This document shows, piece by piece, positions 22,159-34,943 of a stretch of 64,000 nt of DNA. The stretch is from Adiantum capillus-veneris. Lineage: Eukaryota; Streptophyta; Polypodiopsida; Polypodiales; Pteridaceae. The number at the start of each line of letters is the position of its first letter. The first letter of the stretch is position 1. The DNA lies in contig CM043943.1 in assembly GCA_014529385.2 (NCBI GenBank), positions 159,910,247 through 159,974,246 of the forward strand, in the 5' to 3' direction. A program made the position numbers and the translations under genes. The notes under the pieces are model-generated. The model made no database searches. It saw only the letters and a program-made list of their open reading frames with translations, and was not told the origin of the DNA.

Positions 22159-23525
22159 GGATTTAGAAACCCTCTACTCCCATTCCAAGGCTTCTTTAGC
22201 CATTTCTCTGATTTTCGCTTCTATTGCCTTTCGCAGCTTCTCTTCTTCTTCTTGTGTCAGATCTTGTGGCTCTTGAGAGGGTCCTACAAGGATTTCCTCT
22301 TGCATGGGTGTGTCCACAGGATTTGCCACATTTTCTAAATCTATTCCTTCCATGGCTGCTGGCCCTGTGCTTAACTGCTCTTCTGTCTGCTGGCCTCTCA
22401 GCTCTTCTATTTGCTTTTGGAAAGTTTGGTTTTTCGCTTCAGCTTGCTCTCCCATGTTCACGAGGAGGTCATTCAAATCGGCATTGATCTTCTCCTCCCC
22501 TCGAGATTTCTCTTGATGTTTTCCAGCTCATCTTGCATTGCCTTGTGCTCTTCTTCCATGCGGGTTTGCATGACCACCGACACCTCGGCCATCATCAGCC
22601 TTTGCTTCTTCTATAAGGTCAACTCCTTCTGGAGCTCTTTCATTTGTTCTTCATAAATCTGACTTTCTGAAGTGGTGTGAGTCGAGCTAGTAGCTTTGAC
22701 TCTGGCAGGAGATGCCCGTAGCCGTAGGATGGTTTGATCTTTAACTTTAAGCTGGTCCTTGAGCTCAATGACCTCATCCTGGCTAGCCTCTTGCTCTATC
22801 TCTACCTTCTCTTTGGCATTCCCCATTGCTTCCACTTCCTTGGACTCTTCAGCAAGTTGTAGGGTTAGGTTATCCCTTTCCCTCTCTGCATGTGTCAATG
22901 ACTTGCTGAGTTTTCTGTACTCTTCTTCGGCTCCTTGCAGTCTTTGAGCTTCCTCCTGATTCTCTCTTTCCATCTCTTGGCATCTTTGCAATGCCTTTGC
23001 CAGACTGGCTTGCAGCTCTGATTCTCTCTCTATCTGCCTTTGGCTTTGTTTTTGTAAAGTGTCGACTTCAGACTTTATCTGCACTTTAGTGGCTTTGAGA
23101 TTAGCCATTTCACTTTCTGTGGCCATCGACTGTGCCCTTAGCTCGGTTAGCTTGGTCATCACCACATCCCAATCATTGGTGGGTGGGTGCAAGTCCACTG
23201 TATCAGTGGCCATCTCCTTTAGCTCCACTAACCGCAGGCTCTGCATTTGCTCTTTGGGCCCTGTGCTTCCCAAGTCAAATGCGACTATGGCAGCCTCTTC
23301 TTTTGAATATCCGGTAGCTAGTAGGTCTAGAAATGTGTTATACCTTGCTTCATTTGGCTCTGGCTGCTCACTTTTGGGCTTAGCTACTTCTTTTAGCTCT
23401 TGTTCTTGCCTTGACTCTTCAGGTTTGTCTTGCGACTCTTTCTGTTGAGTTTGTGGAGGGCTACGAGGAGGTGGTGATGGCGGTGGGCTGGACTCAGGGC
23501 TGGACGGTGGAGTTGTCGGTTTTTC
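22159..23525 (-). pseudogene. A1 ORF3, long coiled-coil region
   Basis: Frames 23,273-22,611 and 22,476-22,174 are rich in Glu, Lys, Gln, Leu and Ala with heptad-like spacing, for example 'ESEMANLKATKVQIKSEVDT', 'RERDNLTLQLAEESKEVEA' and 'LEWE' at the junction to the C-terminal domain. A few stops and a shift near 22,610-22,480 interrupt it. Such a region would form a parallel or antiparallel dimer. The same coil is in B2 at 60,700-61,750. The 23,525-23,280 part is a Pro/Ser/Glu-rich linker. Confidence 0.75.
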
Positions 23526-24389
<864 letters not shown>

Positions 24390-26396
24390 GTACAGCTCTG
24401 CAAGATGATATTAATAGATCTGGAATGGAAAAACACCCTCTGTAGGCCAAAAATGTCAAATAGACATCCTATGTGTAGGATGTCTACTTCATCATTTCTT
24501 GCAGGTGACCACACAGATTGGTTGGCAATGTGCCAGGGAATGTATTGTGCAAGTTTCATGTGATTTGGACAAGTTTTGGTAGGTCTATGGCCCATTATTG
24601 CCTCTATGCCCTGACTTTGCGTTTTTTCATGCATATGAGGTCAATTGTGGTCCAAATGTGATGAAACTTGGTGGCTAGCATGTAAAGGCTATTCAAAAAA
24701 TGTGTGTGATGAGAGTTGTTAAATTTGGTGCCCAGAAATGGCCTTGAGACATCCTACGTGTAGGATGTCTCCTAATGAATTTTTTATGGAAACTGCTACT
24801 GGTGCTTGCCCTTAGTCCCCCTGAGTCCCTTTTGAGCCTAATTTCAACAAAAAAGTCAAATGGATAGAAAGTAACTCCCTCTGTGGATTTCAGAGCCTCC
24901 GAGCCGTTTTCTGACTTTTGGAGTGCTTTTTGGCGATGAAATTTCTTGATGTTGGTCTCCATAGCTTCCCGATCCCTGGGGGATTCTAGCCGTATGGTTT
25001 TTGTCGACTTTGGCTTCACCAGAGCTCCGTTTGGCAATTTGTCACTCTAGAAGCACCCGTGGTTGCATTTACATGTCATCAATGACTTGCGGTAGTCTAC
25101 CACCATAGGACTTGGTTGTTGATGGTCTAGGAAAGCCGCTCGTGAAGTTTGGTGGCAAACGGACATGCGGTTTGGCTGCGAGAGCTATTTGATGCTATGT
25201 GTGTCTGATGCCGTTTCTGAAGTTTAGTGCCGCTTCGGGTCACCTTTTGGTCATGTGGGCTATATAGACTTGTCGAGCATGTTGAGATGCTCCTACCCAT
25301 GAATTTTGGTAGCATTTGGGCGCCTCTCCGCCGATTTTCCATTTGGTGGCCTCTTGCGGGGCTCTAGGAATTAGGGTTTTTCCCGATGGTTTTCTACTGC
25401 CTTTGGACATCCAAGACTGGTCTCGTATGCTAGGGTATGAAGTCTCGTTGCTTTTGGGTTAGCCATTAGGTGGCCACCTCTACTTGTAGGTCTCTATTGC
25501 CCGCTTTCTATGTGAACCCTACGCTAGTTTTCGCGACAAAACGACAAACATGTGCGAAAAGCTCAAGGTGGTGAGCCTACCTCTCATGTCTGAAGCCCAT
25601 CAGGTAGTCGTGCACGTCGTAGAAGCTACGGGAAGTTCCGTTCGCTCTATGTGGCAAAAGCTTTCTCTCCAAGGTCAATAGTGGAAATGAGCTAAAAATG
25701 AAGTGAAAAATTCTTATAATGGGGGTCCCCGAACCACTTTTCAAAAAATTGAAATGTGCTCCCAACTTCTTGTGAGATGCCGTTTAGGCTTTTTTTTTTT
25801 TTGATTTGGACTTCATTTGCCCAGTTTGCAAGAAATTTGACGTTTCGGTCAAAATCTGGCCAAATCACGCTTTCCGTTCCAGTCTCATAATTGCACCCCC
25901 ACTATACCATAGGTTGTCCTATAGTCACTGATCATCCCCATATTTTTTGTTTTTCATTACGATCGTATTTCACCTGCTTTTTGTATTTTTGAATTTTTTC
26001 TGCCAAAAATTAGCAAAATTAAAAGGAAAATCGCAAATCAAACCCAGAAAATCCCCAAAAATCATAATAAATCAAAAACATCACCGCAAAACATTATTTG
26101 GACTCACACATAATTTTATGGCCGAATTTCTCTGTTTTACCAATATTTTGCCTGAAAAATGGCTATTTTTACTTATATACACACACCTAGGGGCTTGATT
26201 TGGCGTTTGGCCCCATATATTTGTAGATTCATGCTATATAAGGGCATATGTACCTGGGTTAGTCTAGAAAATTTTGCAATCAAACAACAACCCGTATAAC
26301 GTATAAACAAGTACCTAATCACCTGTTTTCAACTCTTTCGTGCGCACATGTTTGTCAAAAAATTCCTTTTGCCTTCTCGTTTTAGCATAGATTGAA
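24390..26396 (-). other. A1 second leader (between integrase and ORF3)
   Basis: About 2 kb without coding signal that is alignable with A2 (38,690-40,680) and B2 (56,431-58,600). It contains two of the four palindromes; the other two were lost with the ORF3 start by a deletion at about 24,393. The conserved block near 25,520-25,580 (GTTTTCGCGACAAAACGACAAACATG) is shared by all three copies. An internal promoter or splice acceptor for ORF3 could lie here but is not demonstrated. Confidence 0.75.
24461..24770. repeat. A1 ORF3-leader palindromes (two)
   Basis: 24,461-24,486 (core CCTATGTGTAGG, centre 24,473.5) and 24,747-24,770 (core CCTACGTGTAGG, centre 24,758.5). Spacing is 285 bp. Each is an inverted repeat of half-site AGACATCCTAYG with one or two core mismatches. 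Confidence 0.92.
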
Positions 26397-27372
26397 GCTA
26401 CAACTTTCAAGCAAAGTTCATCTAGCTTTTCAAGATCATCTATTTTTGAAGAGAGCTCATGCCCTGTCCATTCTAAGCGTTTCGCTACTCATAGAGTTGG
26501 AATTAAAAACTCTATGGGTAATATGGCATTTAGGCCAACCACCATGTTGTACAATGTCGTTCCTATCGATGTTTTGTAAGCTACCCTGTATGCCCATAGT
26601 GTTGAGTGTAGCTGCTGATCCCAGTCCGTCCTGGACTCTGGTACAATTTTAGTGAGAACTGTGCATAGTGTTTTATTTGTGGCCTCAGCTTGTCCATTTG
26701 CTTCTGGATGATATGGAGCATATTTTCTATGTATGACCATAAATTCCTCTAGAAGATATTTAATGAATTCATTAAGAAAATGTGTTCCTCGATCACTGAC
26801 AATTTCTATTGGTAACCTGTATCGTACAAAGACATTCTCATACAAAAATTATGTAGTGGTTCGTGCATCTGCTTTTTGTGTTGCCTTGGCTTCCGCCCAT
26901 TTCGTGAGATAGTCCGTAGCCACAATGATATTTTGGGTATGGGTGCGATATGCAGGGGGTGAAATAGGTCCCACAAAATCAATGCCCCATTTTGCAAATG
27001 CCCTTGCTCCCATCATTGGCCGTAGTGGCATCTCATCTCTCTTTATCGGCACCTTGGTGCGCTCACAAGCGCACAACGCTTTACAAATTCTTCAGCATCC
27101 ATATGTAATGTAGGCCACCATATTCTTGTGGTTAAGACAATTTTTGCCGTCTTATCACCTGAATAATGGCCTCCACTTATTCCGCCATGTGCATGTTCTA
27201 GAATCAGTAGGTATTCACTTTCACTTGCATAAATTCTAAGTCGATTGTCCTTTCCTCGCTTATAGAGTTGGTTCCCAATTAACTGAAAGTCACGAGCCTC
27301 CAGCTGTATATTCCTTTTCCGTGCTCTTGTTATGTTTTCAGGGAATGTCCTGGTGGTTAAGAAATCAATGAT
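26397..27372 (-). pseudogene. A1 integrase (second H2C2 module and catalytic core)
   Basis: Reading leftwards: an H2C2-type segment with 'EHAHGGISGGHYSGDKTAKI' (about 27,200-27,140), the core start 'WGIDFVGPISPPAYR' (about 26,990), the second acidic box 'VSDRGTHFLNEFI' (about 26,800), and the catalytic Glu in 'YHPEANGQAEATNKTL' (about 26,710). Two frameshifts split it. The frame ends in 'LPIEFLIPTLRVAK' and then joins the leader abruptly at about 26,310 (GTTATACGGGTTG), showing loss of the integrase C-terminus and the post-integrase domain. Integrase would insert cDNA into chromosomes. Confidence 0.9.
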
Positions 27373-27842
27373 TTATTGACTCCATGCAGGTGCAATGTTT
27401 ACCTGAAACAATGTCGCGTGTTCCACTGGTTGTTTGGCACTACATATGGTACAATTGGTAACATAAGCATGTGTGTCCGCGTACATAGTTGGCCAATAAA
27501 CCCCTAACTGTTTCAGTCTTTGGTGTGTTTTCACTGTTGAACAATGAAATGCACAATCCTGGACATGCGCTTCTTCAAGATAACACTCAAATTCCTCTGG
27601 ATTTAAACATAATCGTAGAATCTGGTCCGATCCTAGATGATACAACCGTCCTGCAATCAACTGGAAGTTTTTTGTTTGTCGAATTGTTTGTTGTTTGGAT
27701 CTGTCTTCTGTGTTATCAAACCTACCTCCAATGGAAAGAATTTTAACAATTTTCTGAGACCATTTGGGTATCATTTCAATATTGAAAAGATAAGCATCTG
27801 GTATGTCATCATCTACTCCTTCAGGAGCTTCCCCATTGTGTA
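27373..27842 (-). pseudogene. A1 first H2C2 zinc-binding module
   Basis: The 133-codon frame includes 'FQLIAGRLYHLGSDQILRLC', 'EEAHVQDCAFHCSTVKTHQ', 'LGVYWPTMYADTHAYVTNC' and 'CSAK', giving H-x(6)-H ... C-x2-C. It is clearly similar to the second module that directly precedes the integrase core, so the module is doubled. The frame ends with 'NIAPAWSQ'. The same doubling occurs in B2. Confidence 0.85.
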
Positions 27843-28433
27843 CCCGATGGATTCACTCTATATACAAAATAGGACGCCACCTGCGAGCGGACAACTTTGA
27901 TAAAACCCCTATATATGACCCATATTAGGGAATACGACCCCCTTTTCTACGCTTATACGACAATCAATGTAGAAAACTATCATACCCCTATCTTACATAT
28001 AAAATTTAGGTCTCACATGATCTAACTGAGTAAAACTAGTCAAAGAGCATGCAACATAGAGATTGGACACATACTAAGGAACCATTTCTATAGATAACTA
28101 GATGTACCCTCAATGTGTTTTAATTTGACTTTCAAACTATGTGCCCCTTCAGCCTGCACTCTAGCTACTTGTCCAATTTGACCCATCTAAATTAATTAAA
28201 AAAACATGGTTATAAAGTTGTGTTAGGTTCTCCATGTAAATTTGCATCTATACAAACTCTTTATAGCTTTCATCCCTCAACAAATAAACTATAATCAGAA
28301 AACAAGAAATTGATACAAAGTAGTGTTAGTTCTTGCATGTATCTTTGCAGCTATTGACTAACAAGTTCGAGGGAAAACTCTTTTGGGAATCATTTTGAAA
28401 CACAAAAACTTTCTCTCATTTTTTCCTTTTCTC

Positions 28434-28469
<36 letters not shown>

Positions 28470-28624
28470 CCAATAAATATGATACCCCCTCTCTTATTTT
28501 TAAGCTTGGGAGATAAATTATTGGGGACCTAACCGTAACTTATACGCTTATATAACTTGTAAAAGAACCCCCCTCCCCTGCACTTACGTGGTGCGGTAAC
28601 TTTTCCATGGTGAATCCCCCGGGG
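27843..28624. mobile_element. Non-autonomous DNA transposon (MITE-like) inserted in A1 pol, 782 bp
   Basis: It interrupts the RNase H to zinc-module coding sequence that is continuous in B2 (about 53,420-53,440). It is flanked by the 7-bp duplication TTGTGTA (27,836-27,842 and 28,625-28,631). The ends are imperfect inverted repeats: CCCGATGGATTCAC at the left and the complement of CCCGGGGGATTCAC at the right. No transposase is encoded. If the duplicated site is really 8 bp with one change, a hAT-type origin is possible; the superfamily is unresolved. Confidence 0.8.
28435..28466. repeat. C32 homopolymer
   Basis: 32 consecutive C inside the 782-bp DNA transposon, followed by TCCCC. It could form G-quadruplex or i-motif DNA, or be an assembly-length artefact; exact length is doubtful in any sequence read. 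Confidence 0.85.
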
Positions 28625-28631
28625 TTGTGTA

Positions 28632-29063
28632 GCCTTGAAAGATGATCCGCCCGTAGATGAGTTTTACCCTTTTTGACCACCACTGTGAAATCAAACTCTA
28701 GCAATATAATAAACCAGCGTACAATTCTCCCTGTATTGCATGGTTTATTTACCAGATACAAAAGAGCTTGATGATCTGTGAAGAACACAAATTTGTTTGT
28801 GAGCAAATAATGCCGAAATTTCTTTACAGCATAAATCATTCCTAACCCCTCTCTTTCGGTGATTGTGTAGTTCTTTTCTGCACTGTTTAACTGTCGGTTG
28901 GCATAACAAACTAGAAAATCCATTGTTCCGTCTCCAGGTTGAGCCAGAATACTCCCGATTGCATATGCATATGCATCAATGTGAACATGGAATATCTTTT
29001 CCCAATCCGGTGCTTTAAGTACAGGCGCTGATACAAGGTTTTCCTTCAGCTTTTGAAATGAAG
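28632..29063 (-). pseudogene. A1 RNase H
   Basis: The frame 28,923-28,540 gives 'DFLVCYANRQLNSAEKNYTI', 'LGMIYAVKKFRHYLLTNKF', 'FFTDHQALLYLVNKP' and 'LRADHLSRLHN'. Upstream (29,060-28,925) come 'SAPVLKAPDWEKIFHVHID' and 'YAIGSILAQPGDGTM'. These are Ty3/gypsy RNase H motifs including the catalytic D of VHID and the TDH-x-AL block. Its 5' end is fused directly to gag by an internal deletion at about 29,063. Confidence 0.88.
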
Positions 29064-29435
29064 TTTAGTCTCTGAGCCGGCCTTTCTTCAATACAAATAC
29101 ACTTGCATCCTCGATAGTCAGAATAAACTAGGGCTCCCCTCGAGTTTGTTCCTTCTAAGAAGATCATAGTGAACTTGGAATCGTTCGATGGATTTAGGGA
29201 GGTGCTTCCTCCTAGCATTGGTCCCTCATATGTGAAACCTCCTGGCTGCTGACTACCCATCATGAAGAAGGATTTGTCTGATGAAGTGTCAGTATCACTA
29301 CCCTCCTCGATAATCAGTGCTAGTGGATCTAGCCTTGCCTGAGTTACACTCTCCTCAGTGGACACTAAGCTACCTTGGTCACCTGCCACCTTTTGATCTC
29401 TAAACATGTATCTTCCTGATCTTAAATTCATCAAA
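29064..29435 (-). pseudogene. A1 gag start (N-terminal fragment)
   Basis: Begins MNLRSGRYMFRDQKVAGDQG (ATG at about 29,431), the best-preserved gag start in the window. It continues through an acidic segment (EEGSDTDTSSDKSFFMMGSQ) and 'YSDYRGCKCICIEERPAQRL', then is cut and joined to RNase H. B1 and B2 have the same start with later damage. The start codon choice rests on agreement among three copies and the end of the leader. Confidence 0.8.
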
Positions 29436-31226
29436 ATTATCAATGCAATTTATTACAAATTTAACCACTCACCTGGCAAAGGATCAGTCTCCGCACAACT
29501 TCTTGCTTTGCTGCTGAATATACCTGTACACAAGTGTTTAATTTCAGCAATCGAATCAAAGCATTTAACCACTAGAGGTTATCTTAGTAATGATTGGTAT
29601 AACTGGAGAGTTAACCTCAACCACTACTGTAGTTTATACACAATTGATATTCTGGATTAGGTCTGCTAATCTGGAACTGTACTTCCCTCAGATGTTGGTC
29701 AATTTACGTGAAAAGTCTGAATTCAGTCTTTGCTCCGTTCAAAAGGTCAAACAAGGTCCAAATTCACTTCTGAAAGAAGTTCTGGAACCCTTAAGCCAAA
29801 TGGAACCTCACTGTATAAGCTCAGTCAACTTTTCTCTTCAGTAGGCCCCAGTAGACATCCTACGCATAGGATGTCTCTTGCTCTGTTTTGCCTGGATTCT
29901 TGCTCTATGGATTCCTCTTGATGTGCTGAGTCCACAGTTGTTTTTACTTTTTGATTTGGACACCCATAAGTTGGTCAATGGATCAGAAATCTGTTCCGAC
30001 AGCTTAATGTTGGTCTTGGTCAGTCTAATTAACTCCAATTTGGACCAAAATTGACTAGGAGGCTTGCCTCAGGCTATACAACACCTTGCTATGCCTATAG
30101 GCAGTATCTGGCTTCAATTTCTTGCCACGTAGGATGTCTTTTTCATCAGAATAGCTTCAAATGCAAAGCACAGACTCCTCTTGAGGTGCTGATCACTTTG
30201 GTATGCTCAAATCTGGATTTGGAGTGCAAAATCACACAGATGACATCCTACGCGTAGGATGTCTTTTTGGTATGTTTGACCCCAGACTTGACCCACAGCT
30301 TCCCCTTGATGTCAGCAACCCAGTGGTATGCTTAGATTTTGGTTTGGATTTCAAAAGTCCCCAATTTCAGCTGTTCTAGCCTTTTTCAGTCAAAAGTGCT
30401 AAAGTCTGCTTAGAACCCAATTTTCTCCCCCAAATGAGATGAAACCTCTCTCAGTCACTCAATATATCATGCAGATCATGTTCATGTAGCCATCCTATGG
30501 TTGGTCTTAAAATAATGCCTTGGCACAATTTGGGTAGGATGTCTGTTAATTTCAATCTATCTGGCCTTATCCTGTCAAGGTATGGTCAAATTTTCACTTT
30601 CCAGGTGAAAATAGGGTAAACCCCACCTTCTGAACCCAATGGTCAATTCAAAATTCCAAAATTCCCACCAGATTAGCCTGTAGACATCCTACGCGTAGGA
30701 TGTCTCCTGGCTTAAAATTAAATTTTTTCTTGACAGAAATGCTCCTGATGCTCTGTAGCTCTATCAGAAACACTCACAGTAACTTTTGGACTTCACTTCA
30801 GCTTTCAAACACACTTTTGTGTATTTTACAACCTTGTGATGAATCTATCAAGCAAGTATACATGCATGAAATACTCTAGATCCTGAATCATGATGTCCTA
30901 CTTACTCTACTCCTACTCATCATGTGAAATGGTGATAATGGTGTTTTTGGTTGCTTCCTGGCCTCTCCGGACTCTCAAGCTCTCCTTTCACCGCTTCTAC
31001 CACTCCAACTCTTACTCTTTACAACACAACTCAACTAAAAACTTCCTAAGTCTACCTAAATCTACCTATGTCGAAGGATCTAAGTGAGACACACGCTCCC
31101 TAGACTCCCTCTAAGACCTAGAGAGTCCTCCACCCTCTGATCCTATCTAAATGTAAAACGAGACTCTTGGCAAGCAAAAGAATCCCTATCCTCAAGGACT
31201 AGTCTCGGTCACCTACCTAAGGTTTT
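29436..31226 (-). other. A1 first leader (primer site to gag)
   Basis: About 1.8 kb with no coding signal, alignable over its length with the B1 and B2 leaders. It holds five palindrome or half-palindrome sites at conserved spacing. Short frames here are not conserved between copies. Confidence 0.85.
29851..30706. repeat. A1 gag-leader palindrome set
   Basis: Centres: 29,864.5 (full, CCTACGCATAGG), 30,127.5 (half), 30,252.5 (full, CCTACGCGTAGG), 30,532.5 (half), 30,693.5 (full, CCTACGCGTAGG). Intervals are 263, 125, 280 and 161 bp, the mirror order of B1 and B2. Confidence 0.92.
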
Positions 31227-31246
31227 GGTCCCCGGCAGCGGCGCCA
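31227..31246 (-). promoter_or_regulatory. A1 primer binding site (tRNA-Asp)
   Basis: Minus strand reads TGGCGCCGCTGCCGGGGACC, one base from the LTR. It matches the complement of the 3' end of plant tRNA-Asp (TGGCGCCGTTGCCGGGGA) with a single difference. This tRNA is used by several plant Ty3 lineages such as Athila. Confidence 0.9.
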
Positions 31247-31247
31247 A

Positions 31248-32159
31248 TGTTGGACGGATACACCGCGACGGACGTCAACACAGCGAGAATTCAACAAGAT
31301 TTGTCAGCTAAGGACGAAGCTCGACCCGCAGGCACGTGGAAGCAAGCATAGGGTGTCAACCTACACTCGACCGACTCCTAACTAATTCCTACAGAGGTCT
31401 CTACCGAATGTCAAAGCTACAGCCTTCATGAGTGCATAAGAAGAAACTTCCTACAACGGTTTCTAGAGCCGAACACCCATCAAACAATCTCGAAACACCA
31501 TAGAACTTGAAGGAGACCCTACTAACACCAATAGGTCGCTCTCCCTAAGGTCTATGAACCAAAATCCCAACCCAAAACACCTAGTGCAAAATCACGTAGG
31601 ATGTCTGGCCGAAATTTATAAATCTTCGTTTTCAAAATCTAAAGTGTCTAATGTGTAGTTCTACTCAATGCGAACGCGTGGATATGCTGTAATGCAAAAT
31701 CGGACAACGTATGCTCACCGAATCACCAAATGAAGCTCGCAAAACCGGACCGTATGCGCACAATGTAGGTATTGTCGTGTAGCTCTCGTCGGGTGCAACA
31801 CGCTGCACTTCTCTGCACTCGATTCCGACCACCGGTGCGCGCGTAGCGTCAAGATGAAGCTCTCACTCTCTCTCATACATAGTACGCTCACTCACAGACT
31901 TCAAAACTTTTTAAAATGACAAAAGGGTGCTTCATTAAGGTCAAAAAGTGGTATAAATACCTTACAATTCTCAAATCCTAATGTTCTAATTTAACCATCT
32001 ACTCAATCTAAATGTCAAAATTGGGATACAATCTGGAAACTTTTGTAAGCCCCAATATTTACAAGGTGAAATGTCGGGTTTTCTCAATAAATGAATAATT
32101 TCATAAAATAATAATCTGCCGAGCAGTCATTTTCCGTAGGGTGTGTCCAGCTTCTAACA
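31248..32159 (-). repeat. A1 5' LTR
   Basis: TGTTGGACGG ... GCTTCTAACA, colinear with 20,400-21,330. It includes the palindrome half-site at 31,593-31,606. Its outer edge meets the ATAAT target duplication at 32,160. Confidence 0.93.
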
Positions 32160-32271
32160 ATAATGGTAAAGTCGTAGGCAAGTCTAAAAAGACTCCATTA
32201 TTAAGACCAAAGCTCCCGAGGTGTGCACCATATCCCACATAGTGGGCTCAACAAAACTGATACTAGATCCC
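32160..32271. other. 112-bp spacer between A1 and B1 (piece of element 0 leader)
   Basis: Starts with A's target duplication ATAAT and ends with B's target duplication ATCCC. It is nearly identical to 43,484-43,595 (about two differences). It is the strip of element 0 leader between two insertion sites, and its presence in two places proves that the A-spacer-B block was duplicated. Confidence 0.9.
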
Positions 32272-33195
32272 AATTAGCAACTGGACACACCCAATGGAAA
32301 ATGACTGCTCGGCGGAATACTATTTTTTGTAATTATTCTTTAATTGGGAAAACCCGACATTTCACCTTTGTAAATAGTGGGGCTTGCAGAAGCTTCCTGA
32401 TTGTATCTCATTTTTGACATTTAAATTGAGTAGATGGTTAAATTGGAACATTAGGGTTTGAGATTGTAAGGTATTTATACCACTTTTGACCTTGATGAAA
32501 AAAACTTTGTCATTTTAAAAAAGTTCTGTCTGTGAGTGAGCGGACTGTGTACGAGAGAGAGTGAGAGTTTCATCTTGACGCTAAGCATGCACCGATGGTC
32601 GGAATTGAGTGCGGAGAAGTACAGCGTGTTGCCCCCGACGAGAGCTATGCGCCAATACTTACATTGCGGGTGTACGGTCTGGTTTTGCGAACTCAATCCA
32701 CGAGCTGCATCTGGTGATTCGGTGAGGATACGTTATCTGTTTTCGCATTTCAGCATATCCACGCGTTCGCATCGAGTAGAGCTACACATTAGGCACTTTA
32801 GTTTTTGGAAACGAAGACCTGTAAATTTCGACCAGACATCCTACGTGATTTTGCACCAGGTGTTTAGGGTTGGGATTTTGGTTCATGGACCTTAGGGAGA
32901 GTGACCTATTGGTGTTAGTAGGGTCTCCTTCAAGTTCTGTGGCGTTTCGAGAACGTTTGATGGGTATTTGGCTCTTGGAAGCGTTGTAGGAAATCTCCTC
33001 TTAAGCACTCCAGAAGGCTGTAGCTTAGACATTGGGTAGAGACCTCCGTAGGAAGTAGTTGAGAGTCGGTCGAGTGTAGGTTGACACCCTATGCTTTCTT
33101 CCACGCGCCTGCGGGTCGAGATTCATCCTTAGCTGACAAATCTTGTTAGGTGAGTTTTCGTTGTGCTGACGTCCGTCGCGGCGTATCAGCCAACA
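32272..33195 (+). repeat. B1 5' LTR
   Basis: The first two bases are AA in place of TG (AATTAGCAACTGG vs TGTTAGCAGCTGG in B2), otherwise colinear, ending CAGCCAACA. Half-site AGACATCCTACGTG at 32,834-32,847. Confidence 0.92.
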
Positions 33196-33196
33196 T

Positions 33197-33216
33197 TGGC
33201 GCCGCTCGCGAGGACG
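33197..33216 (+). promoter_or_regulatory. B1 primer binding site (tRNA-Asp, degraded)
   Basis: TGGCGCCGCTCGCGAGGACG: the first 10 bases fit tRNA-Asp, the rest is mutated relative to A1. Confidence 0.8.
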
Positions 33217-34943
33217 AAAATCCTAGATAGGTGACCAAGATTAGTCCTTGAGGATAGGGATTCTCTGGCTTGCCAGAGTCTTGTTTTACATTTAGATAGG
33301 ATGAGAGGGTGGAGGACTCTCGAGGTCTTAGGAGGAGTCTAGGGAGCGTGTGTCTGGCCTAGATCCTTCGACTTAGGTAGACTTAGACAGTGTTAGGTAT
33401 TAGTTGAGTTGTGGTGTAGAGAGTAGGAGTTTGAGTGGTAGAAGCGGTGGAAGGATAGCTTGAGAGTCCGGAGATGCCAGGAAGCAACCGATACACAAAT
33501 ATCACCATCTCAAGGTTCATCACAAGGTTGTAAAAGATGCAAAAGAGTGTTTGAAAGATAAGGTGATGTTCAGAAGTTGCTGTGAGTGTTTTGGAGAGAG
33601 CTGCAGAGCATCAGGAGCATTTCTGTCAGGTAAAAATGAAATTTTAAGCCAGGAGACATCCTATACGTAGGATGTCTACAGGGTGATCTGGTGGAAATTT
33701 TGAAATTCTGAGTTGACCAGTGTGTTCAGAAGGTAGGTTTTACCCTATTTTCACCTGGAAGGTGGAAATTTGACAATATCTTGACATGATAAGGCCAGAT
33801 AGACAAACATTGCCAGACATCCTACCCAAATTGTGCCAAGGCATTATGTTAAGACCAAAACTATAGGATGGCTACATGAGCATGATCTGCATGATTTATT
33901 GAGTGCCTGAGGAAGGTTTCATCTCAATTGGGTGAGAAAATTGGGTTTTAAGCAGACTTTAGCATTTTTGACTGAAAAGGGCTAGGACAGCTAAAATTGG
34001 GGTCTTTTGAAATCCAAACCAAAATCGAAGCATAGCACTAGGTTTCTGACATCAAGGGGAAGCTGTGGCTCAAGTTTGGGGCCAAACAGGCCAAATAGAC
34101 ATCCTACGCATAGGATGTGTTCTGTGTGATTGAGCACTCCAAATCCATATTTGATCATACCAAAGTGATAAGCATCTTAAGAGGAGCTTGTGCTTTGCAT
34201 TTGAAGCCATTTTGAGCAGTTAGATATTCTACGTGTAGAATGTCTAATACATGAAATTGGATCCAAAAACTGACTGTAGGCATATCAGGGTGTTGTATAG
34301 CCAGAGGCAAGCCTCCTAGTCAATTTTGGTCCAATTTGGAGTTCATTTGACTAGTCAGACCAACATCAGACTGCTGGAACAGATTTCTGATCAATTGACC
34401 AAGGTTCTAGGTATCCAAATCAAAAAGTAAAAACAGTTGTGGACTCAGCACATCAGGGGGAATCCATAGTGCAAAAACCAGACAAAACAGAGAAGGAGAC
34501 ATCCTACGCATAGGATGTCTACTGGGGCTTAATGAAGAGAAAAGCTGACTGAGGACATAGGGTGATGTTCCAATTGACTTAAGTGTTCCAGAACTTCTTT
34601 CAGAAGTGAATTTGGACCTGATTTGACCTTTTGACAGAGCAAAGATGGAATTAAGACTTTCCATGTAAATTGACCAACATCCGAGAGAAGTACAGTTCCA
34701 GATTAGCAGACCTAATCAAGAACATCTGAAGTGTATAAAATATAGTAGTGGTTGGGGTCAATCCTCCAGTTACACCAATCATTACTAAGACCACCTCTAT
34801 CGGTTAAATGCTTTGATTTGATTGTCGAAATTAAACGCTTGTGTACAGGTATATTCAACGGCAGCAAAGCAAGAAGTTGAGCGGAAACTGATCCTTTGCC
34901 AGGTGAGTGGTTGGATTTGTGTTAAGTTGAATTGCTAAGTTTG
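33217..34943 (+). other. B1 first leader
   Basis: Non-coding, colinear with the A1 and B2 leaders. It carries the palindrome set described next. Confidence 0.85.
33654..34520. repeat. B1 gag-leader palindrome set
   Basis: Centres at 33,665.5 (CCTATACGTAGG), 33,826.5 (half), 34,108.5 (CCTACGCATAGG), 34,233.5 (degenerate, TTCTACGTGTAGAA) and 34,508.5 (CCTACGCATAGG). Intervals 161, 282, 125 and 275 bp. In the degenerate site, changes on the left arm are matched on the right arm (TTCTAC/GTAGAA), suggesting pairing was kept. Confidence 0.9.

Noticed and set aside
22611-23273. Host myosin- or kinesin-like coiled-coil gene
   Set aside because: The same coil lies in frame with ORF3 in B2 and between the element's leader and polypurine tract, so it belongs to the element.
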